The notes: generated by a model not told the origin, from the sequence alone. Positions 1 through 8,934 are shown, counted from the stretch's first letter. The stretch: 64,000 nucleotides of DNA from Vespertiliibacter pulmonis (GCF_013377275.1 NZ_CP016615.1:124001-188000), one strand, 5' to 3'. Numbers and translations are program-made.

Positions 1-69
1 ATTTAAATGGCGAGCTGCAGATTCAAATGCTTTTAATGCATTAAGTGGGGGTAATTTTTTATGACTCAT
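1..69 (-). CDS. gcvA: Glycine cleavage system transcriptional activator GcvA, N-terminus only (cut by window edge)
   Basis: Reading the minus strand from an ATG at 69 gives 23 codons to the window edge, beginning MSHKKLPPLNALKAFESAAR. This is the hallmark start of GcvA, a LysR-type regulator (helix-turn-helix, first segment) that controls the glycine cleavage genes and activates the divergent small RNA gene gcvB. The divergent arrangement with GcvB just to the right supports the call. Most of the protein lies outside the window, so nothing can be said about its effector domain. Confidence 0.85.
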   Translation of the reverse strand, partial: MSHKKLPPLNALKAFESAARHLN

Positions 70-140
70 AATCTCTGTAAAATGCTATTAACATATTAAC
101 AACATTATTTTTTTTGATAAATAAAATTAAAAAATATCGT

Positions 141-169
141 TTGTGAAACTGGTCAAACATCTTTAGAAT
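141..169 (+). promoter_or_regulatory. Predicted sigma-70 promoter of gcvB
   Basis: TTGTGA (141-146) and TAGAAT (164-169) are separated by 17 bases, which predicts a transcript start near 176. The -35 overlaps TGTGA-N6-TCAAA (142-157), a weak CRP-like half-match. The promoter lies in the gcvA-gcvB divergent region where GcvA would be expected to bind. The assignment rests on consensus and spacing only. Confidence 0.55.
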
Positions 170-175
170 TTTGCT

Positions 176-346
176 CGTACTTAGATGGATAGTGCGTAGT
201 TGCTCTGCAATTATGTGAATTTAAGTATGATGTTGTGTTTGCATATTAGTCTAGGTAACTAGGCTAGAATAACGTAAGTTATTCGTTTCACTTCCTGTAT
301 ATTTTGAACCATTTGGTTTAACGCCGCCCACTTGGGCGGTTTTTTT
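176..346 (+). ncRNA. gcvB: GcvB small regulatory RNA
   Basis: Two diagnostic blocks of enterobacterial GcvB are present in order: the G/U-rich R1 seed TGATGTTGTGTTTGC (228-242) and the block TTTCACTTCCTGTA near 286-299. A GC-rich terminator hairpin (324-339) with seven T follows. The gene is divergent from gcvA, as in Escherichia coli. GcvB is an Hfq-dependent RNA that represses amino-acid and peptide transport and biosynthesis mRNAs by pairing its R1 seed with CA-rich sites near the ribosome-binding site. The 5' end is inferred from the promoter; the 3' end is the T run. Confidence 0.88.
324..346 (+). terminator. Rho-independent terminator of gcvB
   Basis: CCGCCC (324-329), loop ACTT, GGGCGG (334-339), then seven T. 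It forms the 3' hairpin of GcvB and separates it from ilvE. Confidence 0.9.
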
Positions 347-510
347 ACATTCGATACCTATTATACTATCAGAACTCCTATTTTCTCGCCAATAAAACCC
401 ACTTTTTATCGAATTTTTTTACTTTTCCCCTTTTCAATCTATATTAGTTTAGGTAAAGTTTTGATACTTTTATTAAAAATTTATTAATTTACTATTATAA
501 AATAAAAAGG

Positions 511-519
511 AACACAACA
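511..519 (+). promoter_or_regulatory. Predicted GcvB pairing site over the ilvE ribosome-binding region
   Basis: AACACAACA lies between the Shine-Dalgarno AAGG and the ilvE ATG at 520. It is the exact reverse complement of TGTTGTGTT (231-239) inside the GcvB R1 seed, and one further G-U pair is possible. Pairing here would block ribosome binding. The complementarity is seen directly; the regulation is inferred. Confidence 0.5.
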
Positions 520-1539
520 ATGGCAAAAGATATTGATTGGCAAAATCTTGGATTTAGCTATATTAAAACCGATTACCGTTTTATTGCACGTTGGAAAGAT
601 GGGCAATGGAACGAGGGGGAACTTTCTACCGATAATCATCTTACTATTCACGAAGGTTCAACAGCCCTTCACTATGGACAACAATGCTTTGAAGGCTTAA
701 AAGCCTACCGCTGTAAAGACGGCTCAATCAACCTATTTCGACCAGATCAAAACGCAGAAAGAATGCAACGTAGTTGCGATCGCCTGTTGATGCCCCAAGT
801 TCCTACAGAACTTTTTATCCGAGCTTGTAAAGAAGTTGTAAAAGCTAATAATGAATGGCTTGCCCCTTATGGAACAGGTGCAGCACTCTATTTACGCCCT
901 TTTGTCATTGGCGTTGGTGAAAACATTGGTGTACGATCCGCACCAGAATTTATTTTCTGTGTATTTTGCTGTCCCGTTGGGGCTTATTTTAAAGGGGGGC
1001 TAGCTCCATCTAATTTCCTTGTCTCTGAATTTGACCGTGCAGCGCCTGCTGGTACAGGTGCTGCTAAAGTCGGTGGAAATTATGCCGCAAGCCTTTATCC
1101 TGGAAAAATTGCTCACGATCGTCATTTTGCTGACTGCATCTACCTTGATCCAACAACTCATACAAAAATTGAAGAAGTCGGTGCTGCAAACTTCTTTGGG
1201 ATTACCGCTAATAATCAATTTATCACTCCACTTTCCCCTTCTATTTTACCGAGTATTACTAAATATTCTTTACTCTACCTTGCCAAAGAACGTTTAGGAT
1301 TAGAAACCATTGAAGGCGATGTTTATATCAATCAGCTTGATAAATTTACTGAAGCAGGAGCTTGTGGAACGGCTGCTGTTATTACCCCTATTGGCGGTAT
1401 TCAGTATGGCGATAACTTCCACATTTTTTACTCAGAAAAAGAAGTCGGCCCAATCACTAGACGTTTATATGATGAACTTGTTGGTATTCAATTTGGTGAA
1501 ATTCCTGCACCAGAAGGTTGGATTGTAAAAGTCGAATAG
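520..1539 (+). CDS. ilvE: Branched-chain amino acid aminotransferase
   Basis: A fold-type IV PLP enzyme catalysing the last step of isoleucine, leucine and valine synthesis (2-oxoacid plus glutamate), and the first step of their breakdown. The 339 residues are the longer, eukaryote-like BCAT form. The Schiff-base lysine is K183 in [11 protein letters not shown], followed by EEVGAANFF, which contacts the cofactor. The AAGG ribosome site at 507-510 fixes the ATG. It is a single gene lying between the GcvB terminator and an uptake-signal hairpin. The CA-rich leader suggests post-transcriptional control by the neighbouring GcvB. Confidence 0.95.
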   Translation: MAKDIDWQNLGFSYIKTDYRFIARWKDGQWNEGELSTDNHLTIHEGSTALHYGQQCFEGLKAYRCKDGSINLFRPDQNAERMQRSCDRLLMPQVPTELFIRACKEVVKANNEWLAPYGTGAALYLRPFVIGVGENIGVRSAPEFIFCVFCCPVGAYFKGGLAPSNFLVSEFDRAAPAGTGAAKVGGNYAASLYPGKIAHDRHFADCIYLDPTTHTKIEEVGAANFFGITANNQFITPLSPSILPSITKYSLLYLAKERLGLETIEGDVYINQLDKFTEAGACGTAAVITPIGGIQYGDNFHIFYSEKEVGPITRRLYDELVGIQFGEIPAPEGWIVKVE

Positions 1540-1556
1540 GCTATCAAAGTTATAAT

Positions 1557-1620
1557 ACAAGCGGTTAGTTTCTCATAAAATTTGTAAAAATTTTGCTTTT
1601 CTAACCGCTTGTCTTTTTAT
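1557..1620 (+). terminator. Inverted uptake-signal hairpin terminator after ilvE
   Basis: ACAAGCGGTTAG (1557-1568) is mirrored by CTAACCGCTTGT (1601-1612), followed by CTTTTTATTT. Both arms contain the 9-mer uptake signal of the Apl-type Pasteurellaceae, so the element can serve as terminator and DNA-uptake site together. Confidence 0.75.
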
Positions 1621-1649
1621 TTATTTATCTATTACTAGAGAAAATTGTT

Positions 1650-1994
1650 ATGATTAAACGCTTTCAAGTTGGCGATCGCTTATCCGAAATGGCAATTTAC
1701 AATAATGTTGCCTACCTCGCAGGGCAAATCCCTGAAGATGATTCACAAGATATGTATGGACAAACCAAACAAGTATTAGCTGAAATAGACAAATGGCTAG
1801 CACAAGCAGGTACAGATAAAAGCCGTATTCTGATGGCACAGATTTTTGTGGCTAATATGTTAGAGTTTGACGAAATGAATAGGGCCTGGGACGAATGGGT
1901 CGCAAAAGATAATGCACCACCCCGTGCAGCAGTAGAGGCTAGACTTGCTAATCCAAATTGGAAAGTAGAAATTATCGTAACCGCTGCAATTTAG
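1650..1994 (+). CDS. RidA/YjgF-family protein (YoaB-like)
   Basis: 114 residues covering the whole YjgF/YER057c/UK114 fold, which forms trimers. Many family members hydrolyse reactive enamine/imine intermediates such as 2-aminoacrylate released by PLP enzymes. The C-terminal signature APPRAAVEARLANPNWKVEI contains the arginine equivalent to the substrate-binding Arg105 of RidA (in PPRAAVE). It follows ilvE in the same direction across a terminator-like hairpin, an apt position because 2-aminoacrylate inhibits IlvE in enterobacteria. The sequence looks more like the YoaB/RidB-type subgroup than RidA itself, so activity is uncertain. Confidence 0.85.
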   Translation: MIKRFQVGDRLSEMAIYNNVAYLAGQIPEDDSQDMYGQTKQVLAEIDKWLAQAGTDKSRILMAQIFVANMLEFDEMNRAWDEWVAKDNAPPRAAVEARLANPNWKVEIIVTAAI

Positions 1995-2002
1995 ACAATT
2001 TT

Positions 2003-2581
2003 TTAGCCTTTTAACCGAAAACGTCCACGGCTATAACGTGTTTTCAGCAGTGCCAATGTCTGCTCTTTCTCGCTACTGACAGCCTGAGCACTCTGTTTTG
2101 CTACACTCAACGAATGTTGAATAGAATGGGCGTGAGTAATCGCAATAGCGAGTGCATCAGCCGCATCAGCCTGCGGTTTCGCTGAAAGCTGTAAAATACG
2201 AGTAACCATATCTTGCACTTGGATTTTATCCGCAGAGCCTATGCCTACCACTGTCTGTTTTACTAAACGAGCAGCATATTCAAAAACGGGTAAATTGTGA
2301 TTTACCGCAGATACAATCGCTGTTCCCCTAGCTTGCCCCAACTTTAAAGCTGAATCAGGGTTCTTCGCCATAAAAACTTGTTCAATGGCAAACATATCTG
2401 GCTGAAACTGTATAATGATTTCTGTAACACCTGCATAAATACGCTTTAGTCTAGTAGGTAAATCATCAACGGCAGTTCGAATTGCCCCACTACCAAGATA
2501 TTCTAACTGCCGTCCTGTTTGGCGAATAACACCATAACCCGTAACTCGTGAGCCAGGATCTATTCCTAAAATAATTGGCAT
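2003..2581 (-). CDS. ruvC: Holliday junction resolvase RuvC
   Basis: The endonuclease that cuts Holliday junctions delivered by RuvAB during recombinational repair. The RNase H-like fold carries four acidic residues at D8 (GIDPGS), E67 (AIEQVF), D139 and D142 ([14 protein letters not shown]), matching D7/E66/D138/D141 of E. coli RuvC. Length 192 residues. It is the last gene of the aspS-nudB-yebC-ruvC block. ruvA and ruvB, usually next, are absent, and the convergent RidA-family gene ends nine bases away. A terminator-like hairpin lies just upstream of its start. Confidence 0.96.
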   Translation of the reverse strand: MPIILGIDPGSRVTGYGVIRQTGRQLEYLGSGAIRTAVDDLPTRLKRIYAGVTEIIIQFQPDMFAIEQVFMAKNPDSALKLGQARGTAIVSAVNHNLPVFEYAARLVKQTVVGIGSADKIQVQDMVTRILQLSAKPQADAADALAIAITHAHSIQHSLSVAKQSAQAVSSEKEQTLALLKTRYSRGRFRLKG

Positions 2582-2592
2582 TCATTTTCTCA

Positions 2593-2629
2593 AAAAAGAA
2601 ATGGATCTACATAAACGCAGATCCATTTT
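2593..2629 (-). terminator. Hairpin terminator after the lipoprotein gene, 12 bases before ruvC
   Basis: On the minus strand ATGGATCT pairs with AGATCCAT (arms about 2601-2608 and 2619-2626) and is followed by TTCTTTTTT. The T run ends about 12 bases before the ruvC start codon, so ruvC needs read-through or a promoter I cannot see. Confidence 0.6.
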
Positions 2630-2650
2630 GTTTATCAACCGAAAAACTAA

Positions 2651-3175
2651 TTATCTTGCAATAACTTGGCAGCTTTTCGCTAAAATTTTATTATTGTCTG
2701 TAAACATCACTGGTACAGTTTTACCTACTGTTGCAGCAGAGAAACCGTAGTCTAAACTCCAAACTTTGTTACCTTCAACAAAACGAGTACCATCTTTATA
2801 AGCACTGTCAAATTTCATTTCTTGACCAACTACTTTTTTGTGAATGCTTACTGTTGCTGAATCTACTTTTCCATCAACAAATGCATATGTTACTGAAACT
2901 ACTTGGTTTTTCTTACCTTCAACATCACAGTAATATGCAGCTGTTTCAAATGTAGGTTGAGATGAAACCATTTGTTTTGCACTATTTGCTGTATTCTCAA
3001 CTGCAGTAGTTACTGCATTAGTTGCACTAGTCGCTGCTTCTTTTACGCCATTAGCTGCTGAACTTGCTACATCTTTAACACCATTTACCGCACTTGTTAC
3101 AGGGTTTGATGTTTCGTTACACGCTGCTAATGCTCCAGCAACCACTAAAGCTGCAAAAATTTTAGTTAATTTCAT
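2651..3175 (-). CDS. Predicted lipoprotein with alanine-rich helical repeats
   Basis: A clear lipoprotein signal (MKLTKIFAALVVAGALAAC; Cys19 would be lipidated). Residues about 24-72 are a low-complexity Ala/Ser/Val/Asn stretch with a repeated A-V-N-G-V-K-x-A pattern that should form an amphipathic helix. The C-terminal ~100 residues have two cysteines (in YYCDVEG and KSCQVIAR) and a beta-rich look somewhat like small periplasmic lysozyme-inhibitor-type domains, but I cannot assign the family. It sits between yebC and ruvC, where the usual gammaproteobacterial order has no such gene, and has its own terminator. Confidence 0.8.
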   Translation of the reverse strand: MKLTKIFAALVVAGALAACNETSNPVTSAVNGVKDVASSAANGVKEAATSATNAVTTAVENTANSAKQMVSSQPTFETAAYYCDVEGKKNQVVSVTYAFVDGKVDSATVSIHKKVVGQEMKFDSAYKDGTRFVEGNKVWSLDYGFSAATVGKTVPVMFTDNNKILAKSCQVIAR

Positions 3176-3276
3176 AGATTACCTTAATTTTTAATAATGA
3201 AAATAATAATATGCAATTTATATTGCACTACTTTGACTTCATACAAATAAAGAAGTTCTCATTTGTATGAAAAAAT

Positions 3277-4017
3277 TTATAACATTGCAGCGATTTCGTC
3301 ACTAATTTCACCGTTGTGATAAACATTTTGTACATCATCACAATCTTCTAACATATCAATTAATTTCAATAACTTAGGCGCAGTCTCTGCATCTAGATCG
3401 ACTGTTGTTGATGGAATCATTGTAACATCCGCTGATTCAATTTTAAATCCTGCCTGCTCAATACCATCACGAACACGACCAAGATCTTCCCAAGCGGTAT
3501 AAATTTCAAAACTACCGTCTTCTTGTGGCTGAATATCATCTGCTCCCGCATCAATTGCGGCTTCCATTAGACTATCTTCATCTGCATTTGCAATAAGAAT
3601 TAGCCCTTTTTTACTAAACAAGTAGCCAACCGATCCTTCTGTGCCTAAGTTACCACCACATTTAGTAAAACTTGGACGAACTTGTGAAATAGTACGGTTT
3701 GCATTATCACTCAAACATTCAACCATTACGGCTGTACCACCTGGACCATAGCCTTCATAAACTTTGGTTTCCATGTTAGTATCATCACCACCGCCAACAC
3801 CACGCTCAATCGCACGGTTGATTGTATCACGTGTCATATTACTAGCTAGAGCCTTATCAACAGCAGTACGCAAACGAGGATTTGCATTAACATCTGCTCC
3901 ACCTAATTTTGCTGCGGTAACTAACTCACGAATTAATTTAGTAAAAATTTTACCACGCTGTGCATCTTGCGCTGCTTTACGGTGCTTAATATTAGCCCAC
4001 TTACTATGACCTGCCAT
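3277..4017 (-). CDS. yebC: YebC/PmpR-family DUF28 protein
   Basis: 246 residues with the diagnostic start [20 protein letters not shown] and the motif YEGYGPGG. Members have been described as transcriptional regulators and, more recently, as factors helping translation through proline stretches. The cellular role here is inferred from the family. It lies in the conserved aspS-nudB-yebC-ruvC order, 74 bases after nudB. An imperfect AT-rich inverted repeat (about 3241-3268) follows the stop but lacks a good T run. Confidence 0.95.
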   Translation of the reverse strand: MAGHSKWANIKHRKAAQDAQRGKIFTKLIRELVTAAKLGGADVNANPRLRTAVDKALASNMTRDTINRAIERGVGGGDDTNMETKVYEGYGPGGTAVMVECLSDNANRTISQVRPSFTKCGGNLGTEGSVGYLFSKKGLILIANADEDSLMEAAIDAGADDIQPQEDGSFEIYTAWEDLGRVRDGIEQAGFKIESADVTMIPSTTVDLDAETAPKLLKLIDMLEDCDDVQNVYHNGEISDEIAAML

Positions 4018-4091
4018 TTTTATTTCCTATCTAATCTAAAAGTTAAAATTACTAAATTTACACCGCTATCATAAACAATGTAAATTATTTA

Positions 4092-4535
4092 TTAATTTGT
4101 CTCTGCTAAATATTGTTGAATCGCCAGTGCATTATTAGGTGATTTTGTTAATCTCACCGCTTGTTCTACGTTTAGCCATTGAAAAGCGAGGTGTTCGCTT
4201 AACACGGGTATAATCTCTTGCTCTAATGGGAGCAAAAACCAATGCTCTGTAGCATAACGAATATTCGGGGCGTATTTATAGCGGAATTGAGCAAAAATCT
4301 CAAACTCAACGCTTTTCTTACAATCATAAAGTGATAAATTCTGAGCAAATACATCAATCCCTGTCTCTTCTTTCACCTCCCTAAGCGCTGTTTCAAAAGG
4401 GCGTTCTCCCTTTTCAATTGTCCCCGTAACTGATTGCCAAAATTCTGGATCATCTACCCGCTGTAACATCAGCACTCGTTGCGTAGATTTCGCATAGATG
4501 ATGACTAGCACTGACTGATTATTCTTATACGACAT
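4092..4535 (-). CDS. nudB: Dihydroneopterin triphosphate diphosphatase (Nudix)
   Basis: A Nudix hydrolase that removes pyrophosphate from dihydroneopterin triphosphate in folate synthesis. The Nudix box is complete, GTIEKGERPFETALREVKEE, matching Gx5Ex7REUxEExGU. Length 147 residues, as in E. coli NudB. It lies upstream of yebC as in the usual gene order, but its normal upstream partner aspS is 2.5 kb away, separated by the plus-strand receptor gene. An exact uptake signal (4156-4164) lies inside the gene. Confidence 0.92.
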   Translation of the reverse strand: MSYKNNQSVLVIIYAKSTQRVLMLQRVDDPEFWQSVTGTIEKGERPFETALREVKEETGIDVFAQNLSLYDCKKSVEFEIFAQFRYKYAPNIRYATEHWFLLPLEQEIIPVLSEHLAFQWLNVEQAVRLTKSPNNALAIQQYLAETN

Positions 4536-4662
4536 AATTCCTAAATATTCTTTTTAAGGAAGATATTATAAGTAAAAAGCAGATAAATATCATCTATTTC
4601 CCTATAATTTAATAAAAATCCATATTTTTATTGTGGCTATGTGAATTTTGCTTTATGCTATT

Positions 4663-4685
4663 TAACCATAAACATATTATGGTTA
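4663..4685 (+). promoter_or_regulatory. Palindrome before the ZnuD-like receptor (candidate operator)
   Basis: The arms TAACCATAA (4663-4671) and TTATGGTTA (4677-4685) surround a 5-base centre (ACATA), six bases before the AGAGGT ribosome site of the receptor gene. An operator for a zinc or iron repressor (Zur/Fur family) is plausible from the downstream gene, but the sequence does not clearly match a Zur or Fur consensus that I know. An RNA hairpin occluding translation is the alternative. Confidence 0.35.
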
Positions 4686-4700
4686 TTTAAAGAGGTAAAA

Positions 4701-6959
4701 ATGTTTCGTACAAAGAAGTCTATACTAGCAACATTAGTCGCTTTTCCTACCCTAGTTTTTGCAGAACAGAGCGTACAATTAGATACGATTAATGTCATCG
4801 TTAGCCCACTAAAAACTAGCTCTGATTTACTCAATACTAATTTAAAAGCAAGCGATCAGATTATTGATGGAAAAACCTTAAAAAGCCGTTCGAGTACACT
4901 TGGAGAAGCACTATCTAATCAAATTGGCATTCACTCTAACCAATTTGGTGGTGGTGCAAGTGCACCAGTTATTCGTGGTCAAGAAGGAAATCGGATTAAG
5001 GTTCTACAAAATAATGCTGAAACTATCGATATGTCTACGATGTCGCCTGACCATGCGATCACTGTCGATAGTATTTTATCAAAGCAAATAGAAATTATTC
5101 GTGGTGCGCCAACACTGTTATATAGCTCTGGTAACATTGCAGGTATTGTTAATGTAATCGATGATAAAATTCCAACTACTATTCCCGAAAATGGTTATGA
5201 AGGGGAAGTCGGCATTCGCTATGGAACAAATAACCGAGAAAAAATTATCTCAAGTGGCGTAACATTCGCACTCGGGCAACAATTTGCAGTGCATCTAGAA
5301 GGACTAAACCGGAAATCAACGGACTATAAAGTACCAAAATCTACAGAGCTTAATCGGATCAATGATAGTTGGGCAGATTCTAATGTAGGGAGTATAGGGC
5401 TTTCGTGGATAAAAGATAATAGCTATGTGGGCTTCGCCTTTACAGATAGACAAGATAAATATGGCTTACCTGCACATAATCATGAATATGAACATTGCCA
5501 TGCGGATATTATTACACCAAGTAAATTAATCACCCATAACTATTTACAACTCTATCCACATCTTCTTGATGAGGCTGACGTCGATTACAACAATCCTGGT
5601 TTAGGTTGTGGCATTCATCGTGGACATCAACATGCCGAACATGAACATGGTAATCCGTGGATTGACCTCCATTCTAAACGCTATGATTTCAGAGCGGAAA
5701 TTGACCAACCTTTTGTGGGTTTTGATACGCTAAGAACAACCTTAAGCCACGTTGATTATAAACACTCTGAAAAAGATGGAAACTTTGTATCTGGATTTTT
5801 TAAAAATAATGGAGAAAACGCTAGAATCGAACTGGTACATAAACCAATTTACAATATAAAAGGAGTTTGGGGAGTACAATATCTTTCACAAAAAAGTAGT
5901 GCTACAGGAGCAAAACCTGAATTATTACACCAAGAATTATTGATCAATAATAAGGCTAACCGTATGAGCGCCTTTGCGATTGAACAATGGAAATGGAAAG
6001 ATCTTAGTTTTGAAATTGGCAGTCGTATTGAACGACAAGTCGCCAAAATTAAATATGATATGGATCTGATCAACGAACGTAATTATATGGATACACCATT
6101 ACCCTCACTTGCGCCACATCGTGAAACAGCACATTCCTACTCAGGTTCTGCCACATGGAATTTTGCACCCGATCATACATTCTCAATTATCGCATCTCAC
6201 CAAGAGCGATTACCAACAACCCAAGAACTTTATGCTCATGGTAAACATTTAGCAACTAATGCTTTTGAAATTGGGAATAAAAATTTGCGTAAAGAACGTT
6301 CAAATAACATTGAGCTTGCATTAGGTTATACGGGGAATGAAGTTGATTATAAAATAAGCGTTTACCGCAATGATTTTAAAAATTATATTTATGCAAAAAC
6401 CTTAAATGCAGGCCGAGGTGGAAAATCAATTGAATCTTTCAAAGACGTACGTTTAAATCGTTATATGCAGTCTGGGGCAAAATTCTATGGTATCGAAGGC
6501 GAAATAAATTACCAAGCGACACCAATTTATCGCCTTTCACTCTTTGGTGATTATGTAAGAGGAAAACTGGTCAATATTCCAGATATTCCTGGTCCAGCAG
6601 CGTATTTTAAAGGTCCGAATGAACTGATTCCACAAGCAGATCGTAATGCTCCTCGTGTTCCACCAGCTCGCTTAGGAACAAGAATTAACGCTGACTTTAC
6701 CGCAAATTACTCTGCTTCCTTAGAATACTATCGTGTATTCAAACAAAATAAAACATCTGATTTTGAGAATCCAACAAAAGGACATCATATGCTTAATCTA
6801 GGTATGGGCTATCAGAAACCTGTAGGTAATACTGATTGGAAAGTATTCTTAAAGGTTGATAATATCTTGAATCAAAAGATCTATTCACATGCCTCATTCT
6901 TAGCAGACTTACCGCAAATGGGCCGCAACTTTATGGCAGGGTTAAATGTAACGTTCTAA
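4701..6959 (+). CDS. TonB-dependent outer-membrane receptor, ZnuD-like (probable zinc uptake)
   Basis: A 752-residue receptor from the ATG at 4701, chosen for its AGAGGT site and the immediate signal peptide (cleavage after VFA, residue 21); an upstream in-frame ATG at 4641 would bury the signal. The TonB box is near residues 28-35 (LDTINVIV), then the plug domain with VIRGQEGNRIKVL, then the barrel ending in aromatic-rich FMAGLNVTF. Residues 259-317 form a loop rich in histidine with two cysteines (266, 303), the feature typical of Neisseria ZnuD, which imports zinc (and reportedly haem). It stands alone between nudB and aspS on the opposite strand. Substrate is inferred. Confidence 0.82.
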   Translation: MFRTKKSILATLVAFPTLVFAEQSVQLDTINVIVSPLKTSSDLLNTNLKASDQIIDGKTLKSRSSTLGEALSNQIGIHSNQFGGGASAPVIRGQEGNRIKVLQNNAETIDMSTMSPDHAITVDSILSKQIEIIRGAPTLLYSSGNIAGIVNVIDDKIPTTIPENGYEGEVGIRYGTNNREKIISSGVTFALGQQFAVHLEGLNRKSTDYKVPKSTELNRINDSWADSNVGSIGLSWIKDNSYVGFAFTDRQDKYGLPAHNHEYEHCHADIITPSKLITHNYLQLYPHLLDEADVDYNNPGLGCGIHRGHQHAEHEHGNPWIDLHSKRYDFRAEIDQPFVGFDTLRTTLSHVDYKHSEKDGNFVSGFFKNNGENARIELVHKPIYNIKGVWGVQYLSQKSSATGAKPELLHQELLINNKANRMSAFAIEQWKWKDLSFEIGSRIERQVAKIKYDMDLINERNYMDTPLPSLAPHRETAHSYSGSATWNFAPDHTFSIIASHQERLPTTQELYAHGKHLATNAFEIGNKNLRKERSNNIELALGYTGNEVDYKISVYRNDFKNYIYAKTLNAGRGGKSIESFKDVRLNRYMQSGAKFYGIEGEINYQATPIYRLSLFGDYVRGKLVNIPDIPGPAAYFKGPNELIPQADRNAPRVPPARLGTRINADFTANYSASLEYYRVFKQNKTSDFENPTKGHHMLNLGMGYQKPVGNTDWKVFLKVDNILNQKIYSHASFLADLPQMGRNFMAGLNVTF

Positions 6960-7001
6960 TCAGTTGCAAATATTCCCAAAATCCAACCGCTTGAAGCCAA
7001 T

Positions 7002-7028
7002 AAAAATGCCAGCATTGCTGGCATTTTT
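7002..7028. terminator. Bidirectional terminator between the receptor gene and aspS
   Basis: AAAAATGCCAGC and GCTGGCATTTTT form a near-perfect hairpin with T runs on both strands, serving the two convergent genes. Confidence 0.85.
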
Positions 7029-7039
7029 ATTATTTCATA

Positions 7040-8806
7040 CTATTCTGGCGTAGTCACTTTAATCGCTAATTCCGCTAAGGCTTTAGGATTACCAAAACTT
7101 GGTGCTTCAGTCATTAAACAAGCTGCCGCCGTTGTTTTCGGGAAGGCAATCACATCACGGATATTTTCCGTTCCTGTAATCAGCATCGTTAAGCGGTCTA
7201 ATCCAAAGGCTAAACCTGCGTGCGGTGGTGTGCCAAATTTTAACGCATCAAGCAGGAACCCAAATTTTTCTTTTTGCTCCTCTTCATTTATTCCTAAAAT
7301 ATTAAATACCGTTTGTTGCATTTTAGGATCAAAAATTCGCACAGATCCTCCACCTACTTCATAGCCATTAATGACCATATCATAAGCATTCGCTACCGCC
7401 CCTTTTGGATCAGCTAACAACTCTTCTGGGCTAAGATCTTTCGGTGCAGTAAATGGGTGATGCATTGCCGACCAATTCCCCTCGTCATCTTTTTCAAACA
7501 TTGGGAAATCTACCACCCAAAGCGGTTTCCAAGCGGTCAGATCTGTTAAATTAAGATCACGCCCTACTTTCAAACGTAATGCTCCCATTGCATCGGTAAC
7601 CACTTTCTCACTATCTGCTCCAAAGAAAATAATATCACCTGTTTGTGCCTGCACACGCTCAAGTAATGCTGTAATAATCGCCTCATTTAAGAATTTTGCC
7701 ACAGGGCTTTGAATCCCCTCTAAACCTGCATTAAGATCATTAACTTTCAGCCAAGCTAAACCTTTTGCTCCATAAATTCCAACAAATTGGGTATATTCAT
7801 CAATTTGTTTACGAGTAAGGACTGCACCATTTGGCACACGAAGTACGGCTACACGTCCTTCTGGGCTATTAGCAGGATCACTAAATACTTTAAACTCTAC
7901 CGTTTTTAATAGATCAGCTACATCAACTAATTCCAATGGATTTCGTAAATCAGGTTTATCCGAACCAAAACGACGCATTGCTTCAGCAAACGTCATTTGT
8001 GGAAATTCACCTAAATCCACGTTTAAACGATCTTGCCACAACCCACGAATCATTTTTTCCATCAACCCTCGCACCTCAGGAGCTGTCATAAATGTTGTCT
8101 CCACATCAATTTGAGTAAATTCAGGCTGACGATCAGCTCTCAAATCTTCATCACGGAAACATTTCACAATTTGATAATAACGATCAAATCCCGACATCAT
8201 CAATAACTGTTTAAAGAGTTGTGGGGATTGTGGGAGAGCATAAAATTTTCCTTTATGAACACGGCTCGGCACAAGATAATCTCTAGCACCTTCAGGTGTT
8301 GCTTTTGTTAGCATTGGGGTTTCAATATCTAAAAAGCCATTTTCGTCCATATAACGACGAACAAAACTGGTAATTTTAGCCCGAGTTTTTAAGCGTTCTG
8401 CCATTTCAGGACGGCGAAGATCTAAATAACGGTATTTCAAACGTTGTTCTTCTGTATTATTTTGGTTGAAATCTAATGGTAGTACTTCTGCATTGTTATA
8501 TACCAAAATATCTTTTACTAAGACTTCAATTTCACCTGTAGCCATTTCAGTATTGATCTGCTGTTCATCACGAGCAATAACTTCGCCTTTAATCTGCACA
8601 CAGGCTTCTGCACGTAAAGCAGATGCAATAGCAAACACGGCTTCATCTTTTTCATCAACAAATACCTGAATAATACCTTCACGATCTCGAATTTGCATAA
8701 AAATAAAACGACCAAGATTTCGCACACGATGAACCCAGCCACTTAATGTAACTTGCTCACCAACGTTAGAACGGTTTAAACTTCCGCAATAATGAGAACG
8801 CATCAT
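7040..8806 (-). CDS. aspS: Aspartyl-tRNA synthetase
   Basis: A class II synthetase charging tRNA-Asp. 588 residues in the bacterial AspRS layout: N-terminal OB-fold anticodon domain ([16 protein letters not shown]), catalytic core with motif 2 ([14 protein letters not shown]) and the bacterial GAD insertion, and motif 3 ([15 protein letters not shown]). The minus-strand start is ATGATG behind an AAGGATAA site; the second ATG (8803) gives the canonical MRSHYCGSL and is equally likely. In most relatives it leads directly into nudB. Confidence 0.97.
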   Translation of the reverse strand: MMRSHYCGSLNRSNVGEQVTLSGWVHRVRNLGRFIFMQIRDREGIIQVFVDEKDEAVFAIASALRAEACVQIKGEVIARDEQQINTEMATGEIEVLVKDILVYNNAEVLPLDFNQNNTEEQRLKYRYLDLRRPEMAERLKTRAKITSFVRRYMDENGFLDIETPMLTKATPEGARDYLVPSRVHKGKFYALPQSPQLFKQLLMMSGFDRYYQIVKCFRDEDLRADRQPEFTQIDVETTFMTAPEVRGLMEKMIRGLWQDRLNVDLGEFPQMTFAEAMRRFGSDKPDLRNPLELVDVADLLKTVEFKVFSDPANSPEGRVAVLRVPNGAVLTRKQIDEYTQFVGIYGAKGLAWLKVNDLNAGLEGIQSPVAKFLNEAIITALLERVQAQTGDIIFFGADSEKVVTDAMGALRLKVGRDLNLTDLTAWKPLWVVDFPMFEKDDEGNWSAMHHPFTAPKDLSPEELLADPKGAVANAYDMVINGYEVGGGSVRIFDPKMQQTVFNILGINEEEQKEKFGFLLDALKFGTPPHAGLAFGLDRLTMLITGTENIRDVIAFPKTTAAACLMTEAPSFGNPKALAELAIKVTTPE

Positions 8807-8904
8807 AAAAAATTATCCTTTTATATATTTAAAATATTTGTTGTTGATTATAACGAAAACTCACCTGAATAAAATAGATTTTGCAGGAAAATCACGATTT
8901 ATAC

Positions 8905-8934
8905 CTTGAAATCCCCCAATTTGTCGCTATATTA
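8905..8934 (+). promoter_or_regulatory. Candidate heat-shock (sigma-32) promoter of grpE
   Basis: CTTGAAA (8905-8911) is the perfect sigma-32 -35 element. CTATATTA (8927-8934) lies 15 bases later, where a -10 should be, but lacks the full CCCCAT consensus. The position 60 bases before a heat-shock gene supports it. Confidence 0.5.
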
